Shown here: positions 1 to 10,559 of the stretch, piece by piece
Layout: each line of letters begins with the position of its first letter
How positions within the stretch are numbered: the stretch's first letter is position 1
Assembly: GCA_037952775.1 (NCBI GenBank)
Contig: JBANAY010000004.1
Coordinates: 930,001 to 994,000, forward strand
Source of the DNA: Clonostachys chloroleuca
Lineage: Eukaryota > Ascomycota > Sordariomycetes > Hypocreales > Bionectriaceae
DNA: 64,000 nucleotides
Direction of reading: 5' to 3'
The notes under the pieces: generated by a model
The model's input: only the letters and a program-made list of their open reading frames with translations
What the model was told of the DNA's origin: nothing
Databases searched by the model: none
Translations under genes and position numbers: made by a program

Positions 1-227
1 GCTGCTTGCACACGGAACACAGGCAAGGTCATTGTCTCGGAGGAGTTCGAGCTTGAATAGTCAAGAGGCACTGATAGGTTGGCGCATTGTACGGGAAGAG
101 TCGCATTAGGGAAGTCACACGGCGTCCAATTGATGCCAGTGTTGTCGCGGGCCGCATGCAGAGGACTTGCGTTAGCAGTCCACAGCAGCAGTGGCACGCC
201 CAGAAGTTGTGAAGTAAACGACCGCAT
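1..227 (-). CDS. Secreted alpha/beta hydrolase, TAP-like (N-terminus only)
   Basis: The minus strand is open from an ATG at 225-227 to the left edge, giving 75 residues of N-terminus. A hydrophobic signal peptide (about residues 1-19, ending near TANA) is followed by a segment with INWTPC, a second cysteine 13 residues later, and L-S-VPLDY. That W..C...C..L.VPLDY pattern is typical of the start of fungal secreted serine hydrolases of the tripeptidyl-aminopeptidase-like (TAP, S33-related) family, where the two cysteines usually pair. The catalytic Ser-Asp-His lie outside the window. A TATA-like tttatataag stands about 80 nt upstream on the minus strand. The family call rests on the N-terminal signature only; another secreted alpha/beta hydrolase is possible. 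Confidence 0.62.
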   Translation of the reverse strand, partial: MRSFTSQLLGVPLLLWTANASPLHAARDNTGINWTPCDFPNATLPVQCANLSVPLDYSSSNSSETMTLPVFRVQA

Positions 228-2918
228 CGTGATGTTTCTGATTTGATTCTTGGTAGAGGTGGTTTGGAATGGCCCTGAGCAGGTTGAGGCAGCATTCCAA
301 GATGCCTTTATATAAGTGAAGAATCGTGGGTACGTACGCCGTTGTCTACTCAGCCTTGCTCCAAACAACCAAGTCTTCAAGATCATCACATTCTCCACAT
401 CCTTCTCGGCCATGATTCCCAATAGTCTTCGATATTTTTAAAATCTGCCCTATCGTCATCGGATCCGTGCCGGCGGCCGGCATGGCCTCAATCCTCCGTC
501 CCTAGATCATTGAGCAGTGATGTAATGATACAGCTTGAAGCCAATTGGAATCCGCTGCTGGCTGGAGTACTGGGGATGTCGTCCCAATCAGGAAGCATGC
601 GCGACCCGCCATGTTTTCTCCTGCAGCATCGATCTCGACGATCGTCCGCAGTTTTAGCCACGTTGGTCAGCGCTAGCAACAAGCCAAACTTGCATATGCC
701 ATGGCCAGCTAACATGACCATTGGGAATATTGACGTTCCTCGCCTTATTCCACTGCATATGGCATAGATCCATTTCGATTCATTATGGAGCTCACCTGTT
801 GTGACGCAAATCGAGCCGGGCAACGTATTTCATTCATGAATATCCAGATTTGGTCAATTAACTAACTGACCCTTGCGTGCCTTGTTAGGCTTAACCAACA
901 AGAATAATTATGAAATTGGCTTCTCCTTTGTCTCCTAAGAGCCGCCTGTGGTACAGAAACTTCCTAGCGCCCCTTCTGCATGTTGGTGGGCCGAAAAGCT
1001 CATATTTACAACCTGCCTAACCGGCATGTTGCAATTTGTATGATTTAAGTTCCAGGTATGTAGAAATAAATGGTGATCGAAGAGAAAGGTGACTTGGTCG
1101 TTAGGATAATAACGTTCACATACTGCTGGTCCCCTAGCTTGACTCAACATCCTAACCTATAGCTCCTATTACTTGTTTAAAACAGCTGCCAGATATGTTC
1201 GGAACTATCATGGCCCACACCAGTTATTATTTTATTTGTTCCCCGAGTTTATTTATGACTTGTGGACGGGAAATGCCATCTTTGAGCCGTTGTTATGGTC
1301 TATGTTTTCTTAGCATTGGCAATGGATGGCTGAAGAAATGTTTGGTTTGAGAATTTTTTTCCAAGTTAGTGGTGTTGAAGTCATGCCTTTAGCCTGATCT
1401 TGGGTTAACGTTTATTTACGGCAACAAGATAAACAAAACTATATTTTCTCAGTCTTGAGTTAGCAGGCGTTTATTGAAGTCTTAAGAGCTACACTTTAGC
1501 TAGTAGGTAGTCACCAAGTTGTTAACCACGATAACTCTTGTCCCTAGTCTAGGCCTAAAACTAGATGATCCTACACCACACGTCTAATTGGTGAGGAAAA
1601 ATTCGAGTTGAAAATATCTGTGCACCCAGTGATCAGACGAACCTTGCTCCTACCGATTTCGTAGCGAGTTCCCCAATTGCGATGACCAGATCATTTCGTC
1701 CCTGACCGAAATGTTGACGGACTTTATAGAAGTATTCAACCGGGGACCCTGATACGAATTGAAGGCACAAAATGAATCCTTTCCCAAAATCGTAAGTGCT
1801 AGTTTTCCAAATGAGGATGGCTAGGTGTCCCCGTCATCATGATGCGATGTTGCCTTGATACCCCGTATTTCGACCTATAGTTTAACCCTATTCAAGCCCA
1901 GTGTATATTTGAAAATTCTCTGTAAGCTAAACTTCCTTTTTTTTTTTTTGAGAACGGCATGCCTTGTTTTCGGTACTGGACTAGTCATCTCATCGGGAAT
2001 ATTATATCTCGTAGCTTATACCAAAGGTCCAAATTCATGGGGACTTGGGAAGGCTACCGCTCCGATCTTAGGTGGCATTCTAAGAAGGTCTGTTCCACAA
2101 CGAAAACGCTCATTTCTCAATCCAGCTTCATCCCCCCGAGTGTTGGGACTTTTCAATCTCACACCTCTTCCCGATACCCACCCAACCACTGATGAATTGT
2201 ACGGAACGGACGTTTCAAATAGGCGAGGAGCAGGGATATAAATCCAACTCTCTGTAAGACGCAGCCCCCCCCCCCCCAGCAATGTCATAGAAGCCCTATA
2301 TACAGGGGTTCATTCCCGAGGAGCCAATCTTATTGTAGCCATGTGAGTAGTAGCATGATATCTGAGTCAGAGTAAACGAGCACAAGAAGCAGAGAATGAT
2401 CCACAGCCAGGGTCACTGAATGAAATAGTGTAATTTGATTCTCTTCCCCAAATTATACGCAGGCTTGAACTGGAAAGGGCGCCATTAACTCCGTTACCAA
2501 TAACACCGAGGCCCATTGGATTTGATTTGGGATCATCATATCGTAGCGGAAAATTGTCGAAACCAACCAGCCGCCAGATTAAAGTAATGTCGTCTAACGA
2601 ACGAGCAGTTGGAGTGAGTCGAAATGTGAGAAGAAAGCTGCAGGGATTTTTTTTTTTTTTTTAATTTTGCCGGTCTGCCTGCCAAGCCTGGAAACCAGGG
2701 GGAGCTGAGCTCGTTCATCATCCATGTTTAAGGCATCCCGAGGAATAGAAAGCGTCGCTGCGATCGTATAATCCCTGTATACTTGGTCGAAAAATACACT
2801 TCTTCAGTCCTGGTACGGTTGCCCATTGTATCAATCACATTTGCTTTTATCCACCTATCCGTAACAACTCCCCGAAACGGGCTCGAAATTAAGCATGTCA
2901 TAAATCATGATATCGATT
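228..2918. other. Intergenic, no supported gene
   Basis: There are only short, overlapping ORFs on both strands with no recognisable domain and no consistent codon pattern. It contains a 13-C homopolymer (2265-2277) and T-runs near 1938 and 2648. The stretch 1160-1800 is AT-rich. I see nothing else to annotate. Confidence 0.6.
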
Positions 2919-4043
2919 TTAATTCCCTCTCCATGTCCCCTTAAATAGATGCCTTGCTAACGCGTCGGGAGGGATGGAACCATCATTAGTACTATCTGAA
3001 TGCGGCTGCCCCATGCCGAACCCATCGATGGGCAGAACGAGCATGTCGCCGTAGAGGGTCGGTTCCTTCATGTAGGAGAGATCCGTCAACTGCTTGATCC
3101 ACGGCTCCAGCTCCTGTAGTTGCTCAAAGACGATATCGGTCCACGCGGCAGGTCCGGTTGAGTTCATAACCTCAATGCTCTCAGGTTTCACTTGGTTAAG
3201 GGGGACTTTGTGTTCTTCCGCCAGCAACTTGGTCGAGTTGATGATGCGGTTCACCATCTTGTCGAACACCGGATGTCCGGGGGCGGCGGCGATGGTCCAT
3301 TGGCAGAACTGGAGGACGTGAGGGATGTCAGCCCATGCCGGGCCTTCACGGCGATCGTACTCAATGCCAACAATTACACGGGTGCGGTTTCGGATGTGAG
3401 AGGGAATCCAGTTGTCGATCGGCTGTAGTGCGATAGTGTCGGTGTCGGTGTATACGCCTCCCTCGACGGACAGAAGAAGATAGCGCAGCATGTCTGATTT
3501 CATACCCACATTAGGCATGTTGGTGTATGTCTCGATAATGTCTGGTCTATGCGAGAAGTGCTGGTGAATGAAGTCATCGCCGCCTTTCTGGTCGACGAGA
3601 AGGCTACATTTCATTCATGTGTTAACAGAGAAAACGGAAGATAAAGGGGAAATGAGAGCAAGAGCGAGTGAAGAAAAAGGAGCCATCAGAATGACTGAGA
3701 GGGAACTATCTTACTAGAAATAATTTGGATTCAGCGCAAGCCAGGAAGCGGTGTTCTCGAGCCGCCCCGCCTCGATGGTCGGTTGGTCGGGAGTCGGTTT
3801 CTTCGGAAGCATAATCTGCCATATCGTCTCGGGGATGTGAGCTACAGCAGGCTTCAGCGACTCTGCGGATGGTCGGAATCGCCATGATTCGAGCCCAGAT
3901 CGATGGAGGAAGAACAGGAGGGCGGCGACAGAGAGAAAGACGAAGGCCGCGATACCAGTGCGGCGGTACCGGCGAGCGTAGCCGCGGGCGTATTGCGCTG
4001 GTGAGGCCGGGTTCACCAGCGGGAGTTCACTGCTGCCTGCCAT
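2919..4043 (-). CDS. GT32 alpha-1,6-mannosyltransferase (OCH1-like)
   Basis: Two exons, complement(2919-3603, 3715-4043), 337 residues. The intron has a GTAAGA donor and a TGTAG acceptor and restores the frame as NPNYFYLLVDQ. The start is the ATG at 4043; further upstream only a TTG is in frame. It is a type II membrane protein: a basic cytoplasmic tail, one membrane segment at about residues 30-47, then a lumenal GT32 domain. The DxD motif is D163-T-D165 in the GGVYTDTDTIALQPI context, preceded by K-S-D-M-L-R-Y-L-L-L. The C-terminus has the H-x-F-K-G-x-W motif usual for Och1-type enzymes. Expected role: Golgi mannosyl transfer to N-glycans. Fungi usually carry several OCH1 paralogues, so the acceptor is uncertain. 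A second, different GT32 gene is at 60391-61565. Confidence 0.88.
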
Positions 4044-5208
4044 AATTGCCAAGCCCAGCCGACGTCAAGAGCCGTCTTCTCATCGACTGTTGATTGAATG
4101 GCCGGAGGACGAGGTGGGAGGCAGACGGGACCCAATGGCGAGATATACGGGCTCACGCCTTGCATGCATTAGCCCAAGCCGCCGCCCGCCCCTCTGATAG
4201 ACTCGAATCTATTTCAGGCAGTAAGCCGTCGATTGCCTAAATCTTACACGGCGATGAGGGTCCTTTGTCTACGTACTGAGACTGTGCTGTGCAAGCCAAA
4301 ACCCAGTGTGCGCCACTAAAAAGGCTCTTTGCGCGGGTGTGGCCCAGCTGAAGGCAAATACCCACCCGCATCTCGTTCCTTCATAGCGAATGTGACGCTA
4401 CTTGCCAATACGGCTGGTAACGTGGTAGCACATCGATCAAGTATTGATCCGTGGCCTGATTCTATACGAATCCGGCAGCAGTAGGCTCTTTCCGTGCTGT
4501 CGAATCCGGCCTAAACTATAGCCCTGTGGGGGAAGGGTTCCGGATGCGAAAATTAATGTATCTGGCGATGCGTTCAGAATTGTCTTATCGGCGGCATGAG
4601 CCTAGCGGACGCCCCAAACGCCTCCTTCTGCCGCAGGATACTCTCATGCTGATCTCAACTTGGCCGTGGCCAATCAAGACATGTCTGAGGACGATCCGGG
4701 TGGATGTTGGCTTCAGCTGACAAGGCCCGGGCGCTGTGCTATCCAATGACGAAAAGCCTGCGACCAACAGACGACGGAGCGGAAGAAGCCAGCGGGTTCG
4801 GTTTGTGGCATGTCGAAATTACAATCGAGACGTGCTTCCACCAACACACCTCTGGCCCCTCGCATTTCCAGCGCTTCGATATGGTAAGTGGCCCGGGGGC
4901 TGAGTTGCCAAGCGATGGTTGGCCGTGTCCCGTATTTGAACTATGCCAAGGGACGGCACGGAGTCGAGCGGTTCGGGGATGGCTACATCTAATGGCCAGG
5001 CAATTTCTCAACGCTGTGCGACGTGGAGGGAAAGGCTGAAAAGCAGAGTGATTACGCGGGATGATGCCCCCTCGAGGAAAGGCCTGGACTCCTCGAGTCG
5101 GCTCATGATTAGAATCCTGCTCGACTTGACATATGAATACGATCTCACATCTCAAACAGCCCTGTACAGGTATCGCTATCACTGTTTAATCCGCACGTAG
5201 CGCCTACC
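4044..5208. other. Intergenic, no supported gene
   Basis: Several overlapping ORFs of 60-147 codons occur on both strands near 4526-5200, but none shows a domain, signal peptide or splice structure I can support. Some of this could be 5' sequence of the gene starting near 5209. Confidence 0.4.
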
Positions 5209-6199
5209 ATGCCACTTTCTTCTCTCACCTCGACATGGGCCGTCGGACCAGTGTCATGTTTTGCCGGTCTGGGCTATGAACAAGTAAGCAAGATGCACGG
5301 CACAGCCACGCCTGTCCCCATGGGAATTGCACCAAGCCCTGACTGCTTCCCACCCCAAACCGGATGCCCTGTCGGCTGCACTGCTGCCTGCGCGACGACA
5401 GCCGGTTCGTTGCTGAATGGCAGGCAAGTGAGCATTATGACCTGCTGTCCGAGGTTTGTGAACCGTCTCTCTGCTTCATCCCGCTAAAAAGAATGGGGGA
5501 TTGGGCCTGACTTATAGGGACTGACAGTGTCGAGGCGGTTTCTTTCACGTGCAACAATGATCAGCGCGGCTGCTATACTGCCATGGCACTCAGGAATGAT
5601 GCGACCAGTTTCACTACCGACTTGGGCCAGCGTGAGAGGTCCACGGAGCAGATTGTGACACGAGCGCCTGTCACAGCACAAGAGGATAAAGCTCTCGTAC
5701 CAGGGGTTATAGTTGTTTCAGTGAGAGTTTATTGGAGGTCCCACCCCTTCCCAGGGCTCAAGCTGACAATCCCAGGTCGCCCCAACATCCATGGCCAAGG
5801 TGGTCTGGCATGAACTAACTGGCGGTCCTCCGAGGGAAGAAGGCTCGTCAGTGTCGTCGCAGCATACCGCTGCTTCGTCTAAGTCTAACAACGAGGTCAC
5901 CAAGAGCTCCGAAGCGGTGGGAACGAGCCACTGGCACCATCGTGGGTATCTCAGTAGGGATTGCCATCCCTGTTGCCCTCGTATCCATTGGCTTTTTCGT
6001 CCTGTATCGGCGTGAGCAGCAAAGGCGGGAGCGACCTCGTATCTTTATTAACAATTACATATCCAACCGATTGTCGCCCACCGAGCTGCTTCAACTTACC
6101 AGCCAAGGCTTTCACGCTCGCGACGACATCCCCTACAGAGGCTCAAGGCACTCAGGCCAGCCCAGTCGGCCAGCGACGTCGGCAGATGGAGATAGATAG
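5209..6199 (+). CDS. Putative single-pass membrane protein with Cys-rich ectodomain; exon structure unresolved
   Basis: The first exon (5209-5453) has regularly spaced cysteines ending in T-C-C-P. An intron at 5454-5527 (GTTTGT donor, CTGAC branch, ACAG acceptor) joins it in frame to F-T-C-N-N-D-Q-R-G-C-Y-T. From about 5942 the frame encodes a strong membrane segment (GISVGIAIPVALVSIGFFVLY) followed by a basic RREQQRRER stop-transfer and a short cytoplasmic tail ending at 6199. The C...CP...CCP...C...GCY pattern plus one membrane helix resembles a common fungal family of unknown function. The link between about 5720 and 5930 is unclear. A GTGAGA donor near 5720 with a CTAAC branch near 5813 and a CAG near 5850 would keep the frame, but a frameshift near 5930 is also possible. 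Start and function are uncertain. Confidence 0.4.
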
Positions 6200-7038
6200 G
6201 TAAATACCTGGAGGCGGGATATGTCATGAATGAAATGAACATATACAGCAGCTTTTGTCTCATTATCTCAATTCTAACGGCCGTGTTTGACAGACGTTTG
6301 CTTCATGCTTGCTGGTGATTCTCGTCGCAGCCTTTGAGAGTGCCCTAAGCCCCAGATTCCCAGCTTGCTGGAACCAGGACGAAGAACCCAGCGTCCATCA
6401 TGAGCAAATGTCACCCAGCAACGGGTGCTACCAGGCCCGGCTTCAGCCACCCCCTTGCCACGAGTAGATAGGGCGGCTAGTGGCAGCCTCATCTAATGAT
6501 GGAGGGTGGTATCGGGACTTGGTCGGTTCGGGAAGCCGACGGCTTGGACTTAGGATCCTCCCACAAGAACCGTTGACCCAACATCGTGAGGCTTGGTCAC
6601 CTCGTCTGAGCTTCCGGCTGGAGAGCATTTGGTTCCTGGACACAGGATCTGTTGCGCTTTCCACGCGTCAACACGGGATGAACCATCCATGGCAATGCCT
6701 CTGTGAATAACAGTGCATAAACATGCCTGAAACATTGGGTGGGGGAGTCTCGGGTGGATGCGGCGCTATCGCTCACTATCGCTCAGTTGCTGGCAGCTTC
6801 GCCTAGGCCTCTGCTGAATGACGCGATAAGGAGACGCGACCCAAACCGCGTAAATTAGAGGGCGGGTTGCTTTTTTTTTTTTTGCTTCTTTCTGTTTTCC
6901 CTGTCGTCGGCGTCCCCCCAACAACTCAATTGACCTTCTCCTTAATTCATCCATTGCCGTCTCATTCCACCTCCCACATCTATCTCCATGACCATCTCAC
7001 TGCCAATCCACGCAAAAGAAGAAGCAAAGCCCGCCGCC
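6200..7038. other. Intergenic and peroxiredoxin 5' leader
   Basis: No convincing gene between 6200 and about 6850. From 6870 to 7030 the plus strand is pyrimidine-rich (T-run at 6871-6883, then many CT/CC tracts). That is typical of the promoter/leader of a well-expressed fungal gene and matches the peroxiredoxin start at 7039. Confidence 0.5.
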
Positions 7039-7771
7039 ATGTCTTCAGCCTTCGTCCAGCGCCCTGCTCCTGCCTTCAAGGCTACCACCGTCTTTACTGC
7101 CGGCGAGTTCAGGGACATCTCCCTCTCCGACTATCTTGGCCAATGGTGAGTCTTTCGTCAACCCCAGACCTCAGATCAGCACACAAAATCCATCCGGCGG
7201 GCCTTTGCTAACGTGCCCCGTCTTATGCAGGGTCGTCCTCCTCTTCTACCCCATGGATTTCACCTTCGTCTGCCCCACTGAGATTATCCAGTACAACGAC
7301 GCTCTCGCCCGCTTCCGCGCCATCAACACGTCCGTCCTCGCCATCTCCACCGACTCTCACTTCTCCCACTTTGCCTGGCAGCAGCAGCCTCGCAAGCAGG
7401 GCGGCCTCGGCCCCGACCTGGAGCTTCCTCTCGTCGCCGACCCTTCCCACTCCATCTCCCGCAGCTACGGCGTCCTCATCGAGGAGGAAGGCATTGCGCT
7501 CCGTGGTCTCATTATCGACCCTAAGGGCATCCTCCGCCAGATCACCATCAACGATCTCCCCGTCGGCCGCAACGTCGAGGAGACCATCCGTCTCATCGAC
7601 GCCTTCCAGTTCACCGACGAGCACGGCGAGGTCTGCCCCGCCGGCTGGATGAAGGGTAGCCAGTCCATGAAGCCCGACCCCAAGGGCAGCCTGGAGTACT
7701 TCGCTGCTGCCAATGGCGAGACCAACGGTAACGGCGAGGCTAATGGCCACAAGCGTGCCCGCGTCGACTAA
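7039..7771 (+). CDS. Typical 2-Cys peroxiredoxin (thioredoxin peroxidase)
   Basis: Two exons, 7039-7145 and 7231-7771, 215 residues. The GTGAGT...GCAG intron rebuilds the conserved Trp36 codon. The ATG has a strong Kozak context (ccgccgccatg). Peroxidatic Cys50 sits in F-V-C-P-T-E and resolving Cys171 in E-V-C-P-A-G-W. The enzyme should reduce H2O2 and organic hydroperoxides using thioredoxin. Both a GGLG motif (93-96) and a C-terminal YF are present; these are the features linked to easy hyperoxidation and chaperone switching in eukaryotic Prx. The tail is extended ([19 protein letters not shown]) and basic at the end, so nuclear import is conceivable but unproven. Codon use is strongly C-ending, suggesting high expression. 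Likely a Tsa1/Prx1-type cytosolic enzyme. Confidence 0.95.
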
Positions 7772-8571
7772 ACTTGGTCTCCAATTGAGGTTTGGGACCT
7801 AATTCATTCATTGGAGCCGAGGGAGCTTAGAGTGCGCCGCATGTAATCATCAGAACTAGAGCTGGTGGACTAGATTTTGCTAGACTAGACTAAAAAAAGG
7901 AACAAGGAATTTAGATCAGCCACCCATTAGACCTTGAAGTGCCTGAATTAAACTCAGGAACAACGTGAGACCATGTCAGAAAGGCTGACCTATAAGCTTG
8001 AAGATGAGACACGGCTAGCCCTTTTTAGTTGTTCGCCCAGAATCCCCATAACACAATTATGTCGACCTCGACAACATTGGGAGGTGACAGCACTGGACCC
8101 ACGGATCTGCCTCAATCTCAGCACAAACCCAGTTGCAGGTACAAAATTTAAAGAGTGGCTAATTGACGTACGAATGGCTGGTTCTAGGTTGGACCAATCG
8201 CGTTATACAAACTACATACCTGGCCGAGTTGCCGAGGCCCAGTATAGAGGGGACCATGAAGGTTTGGATGACCAATCAATGGGAGATGGCACCATGGTCT
8301 TGGTCCAGCACACGATATGATGCAATCGGCTACAGAACTGGCCATCTGTGGGGACGTCAATATATTGCAAAGCGCCAACTTGTGGAGTGATGCCCACCGG
8401 AGTTGCGGAGTGACAACACTGATTTGTAAGGAACACTCGCCGATACAACGTTATTCGCTGGGCCAAGCGAGTTTATATATATCAAAATTTCCCCTCTGTC
8501 GAAATTCTACTTACCAAACACAGATCATTATCTGCCAAGTTCTAAATTTCCTTTAAACTGCTCGCTTCATC
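7772..8571. other. Intergenic with TATA-like promoter for the MDR gene
   Basis: No gene supported. A TATA-like element (tttatatatat, 8472-8482) lies about 90 nt upstream of the ATG at 8572 and is a plausible core promoter. Confidence 0.5.
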
Positions 8572-9636
8572 ATGTCCCTCCCGTCTACTTTCAAGGCCGC
8601 TCTCATAGCCAACAAAGGCGAAGAACCATATGTCTCAGAGCGCTCTCTCGCTCCTCTAAATTCCGGCGAGATTGCCGTCAAGATCACAGCAACCGCCATT
8701 AACCCCGTGGATTGGAAGATCCGCGACTACGGCTTCTTCATCAAGGAATGGCCGACGATTCTAGGAACTGATGGCGCCGGTGAGGTCGTCGCCCTCGGCC
8801 CTGATACATCCCGCTTCGCCATTGGCGACCGCGTCTTCTTCCAGGGAATCCTGGGCAACAAGGACTTCTCTACCTTCCAGCAGTACGCCAAGATACCCGA
8901 GGCACTAGTGGCGAAAACACCAAAGAACACCACCGACGAGGAGGCCGCGGGCATTTCCGTAACCACCGTCTGTGGCGTTGTCGGCTTCTACGACAAGACG
9001 GGGCAGGGACTGCCTGCACCATGGAACGAGGGAGGAGACAAGGCTGGCAAAGGCAAAGCCGCTGTCGTCCTGGGCGGCAGCTCTTCAGTTGGTCAGTATG
9101 CCATTCAGCTGGCTCGTCTGTCGGGCTTTGACCGCATTATCACGAACTCTAGCCCCGCACACCACGAGTTTCTGAAGAAACTAGGTGCGCACGTCGTCCT
9201 AGATCGATCAAAGTCGACTGTGGAGGATTTCGCCGAGGCGATTGGGGAGGTCCCACTCGAGTTCGTATTCGACGCCATCTCCGAGCTTGAAACTCAGATT
9301 CTAGGTGTCAAGATCCTCCAGGCAAAGAATGTCAGCAATGCTCAGCTCATTACGGTCACTGCCGTCCAGGAGGAGGCCCAAAAGCTCGGCCAGTCTAAGG
9401 AGCCAAAGGTGCTTATTAAGAATGTTCTGGGATTGGGAAGCAGCCCAGATCTGCGATACCTAAGTGAGCCACTGGTCAAGGCCCTCGGGGACGAGGATGG
9501 TTGGCTTGCAAAGGGTTTGTTCATCCCGAACCGCCCCTCGGTCGTTCCTGGTGGATTGGCGAAGCTCGAAGAGGCACTAAACAAAGTTAAGGGGGGTGTC
9601 TCTGGGCAGAAGATTATAATCAAGCCCCAAGAGTAA
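8572..9636 (+). CDS. Zinc-independent MDR oxidoreductase, ToxD/enoyl-reductase-like
   Basis: Single exon, 354 residues. It has the medium-chain dehydrogenase/reductase fold signature: an N-terminal GroES-like half with A-I-N-P-V-D-W-K-I-R and G-T-D-G-A-G-E-V (about residues 42-77), then G-D-R-V. The Rossmann NADPH-binding loop V-V-L-G-G-S-S-S-V-G-Q-Y-A-I-Q-L-A is at about 163-180. The catalytic-zinc Cys/His set and structural-zinc cysteine cluster are absent, so this is the quinone-oxidoreductase/trans-enoyl-reductase type often named ToxD-like in fungi. Such proteins are found in secondary-metabolite clusters, but no polyketide or peptide synthase is visible here. It is therefore more likely a stand-alone reductase. 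Substrate unknown. Confidence 0.88.
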   Translation: MSLPSTFKAALIANKGEEPYVSERSLAPLNSGEIAVKITATAINPVDWKIRDYGFFIKEWPTILGTDGAGEVVALGPDTSRFAIGDRVFFQGILGNKDFSTFQQYAKIPEALVAKTPKNTTDEEAAGISVTTVCGVVGFYDKTGQGLPAPWNEGGDKAGKGKAAVVLGGSSSVGQYAIQLARLSGFDRIITNSSPAHHEFLKKLGAHVVLDRSKSTVEDFAEAIGEVPLEFVFDAISELETQILGVKILQAKNVSNAQLITVTAVQEEAQKLGQSKEPKVLIKNVLGLGSSPDLRYLSEPLVKALGDEDGWLAKGLFIPNRPSVVPGGLAKLEEALNKVKGGVSGQKIIIKPQE

Positions 9637-9905
9637 AGCAATGTACCTGGGTGGAAATACCGTTCTCTGTCCCTGTCCAGGGATTTGATTCCACTAGATA
9701 GCTTGTAGGAGTAGCGCTCATTTTTTCAATCGAATTTCGACCAATCAGGCAGACATTAGGGCATAGTGAGAAAAAAAAAAACAGCAGGTTTCTCTGCTAC
9801 CGTTATATATCATATACTCGTTTGTACTCTTAAATGTCCTAGGATGAGTTCATTGAGTGAGTTTTGAGTTTCCAATCTTACCGTAGAGTATCTATCTAGA
9901 CACTA

Positions 9906-10143
9906 AGTGGCGGTTAGAAAAACAGGGACTGCAAAGCTACAACGATATAATTATTGTGGCAGTCATTTATATCATAGTGCTTACTATCATTTAATAGTAA
10001 GCACTTATTATTGCCTTATGATTACTCAATAACTTATCATTGTTATCATTATTATTATTAGTTAATCTCTATCAATATCGTGGCCTGTATTGGTAGGTTG
10101 GGACAAGAACACCTTTGCAGTCCCGGTTATCCTAATGCGCACT
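9906..10143. mobile_element. MITE-like element with ~30-bp TIRs and TA target duplication
   Basis: Starting just inside a TA at 9904-9905, the left end (9906-9935) ends in GGGACTGCAAAG. The right end (10114-10143) is its inverted repeat, with CTTTGCAGTCCC at the inner edge and a TA at 10144-10145. By eye 23 of the 30 paired bases match, including the innermost 12. The 238-bp interior has no ORF and is AT-rich with its own perfect hairpin. Size, TIRs and TA flanks fit a non-autonomous Tc1/mariner-type element. No transposase is visible in the window. Confidence 0.68.
9976..10005. repeat. Perfect 12-bp inverted repeat (hairpin) inside the MITE
   Basis: agtgcttactat (9976-9987) and atagtaagcact (9994-10005) are exact reverse complements around a 6-nt loop (cattta). 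Confidence 0.9.
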
Positions 10144-10473
10144 TAACATTGGAAATTATAGGTTATATCAGATCGGCTGGTTCAATTTCATCCTGATGCT
10201 CGATAGGCTAGACAATTCCTAATATATTAGCATTCCGTTCGAGTACTTTCTTAGGGACTTAACTGTATATCGGGAGAATCCACTACCTTTTTTCGGTACC
10301 CAGTTCACTAAAAGCTATATTGAATGAATTCGGTCATAACTTACGTGACTGACTAAGAGTGAAATTCAAAAGGACTTGAAACAAAGAACTTCTTTCATCA
10401 TTATAGCGAGCGTTAAGCAAAATGGGATTGTTACTTTAGCTATCTTCATAAGAGAAAAAATTACGAGTTCTTC

Positions 10474-10559
10474 TTATCTATTTTCTGAATGATTCGTTCT
10501 TCTGAAGGAAAGTATTTTCCGTATAATAATCTAGAAGAGCGTTAGAAGAAAATAGATAA
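10474..10559. repeat. Imperfect inverted repeat / hairpin
   Basis: ttatctattttct (10474-10486) pairs exactly with agaaaatagataa (10547-10559). A second inner pair, cgttcttct (10495-10503) and agaagagcg (10533-10541), has one mismatch. It may be another decayed palindromic element; no target-site duplication was recognised. Confidence 0.55.

Noticed and set aside
488..823. 111-codon minus ORF and 85-codon plus ORF overlapping
   Set aside because: They overlap each other in antisense with no recognisable feature; likely chance ORFs in GC-balanced DNA.
1855..2288. Overlapping ORFs on both strands near 2.0-2.3 kb
   Set aside because: Low-complexity T and C runs keep the frames open; no domain, signal peptide or splice pattern, and coding looks equally poor in each frame.
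4526..5200. Cluster of ORFs up to 147 codons
   Set aside because: Mutually overlapping on both strands and without motifs; may be leader or promoter sequence.
7223..7752. Long antisense ORFs inside the peroxiredoxin gene
   Set aside because: Shadows caused by strong C-ending codon bias; the sense frame has all catalytic motifs.
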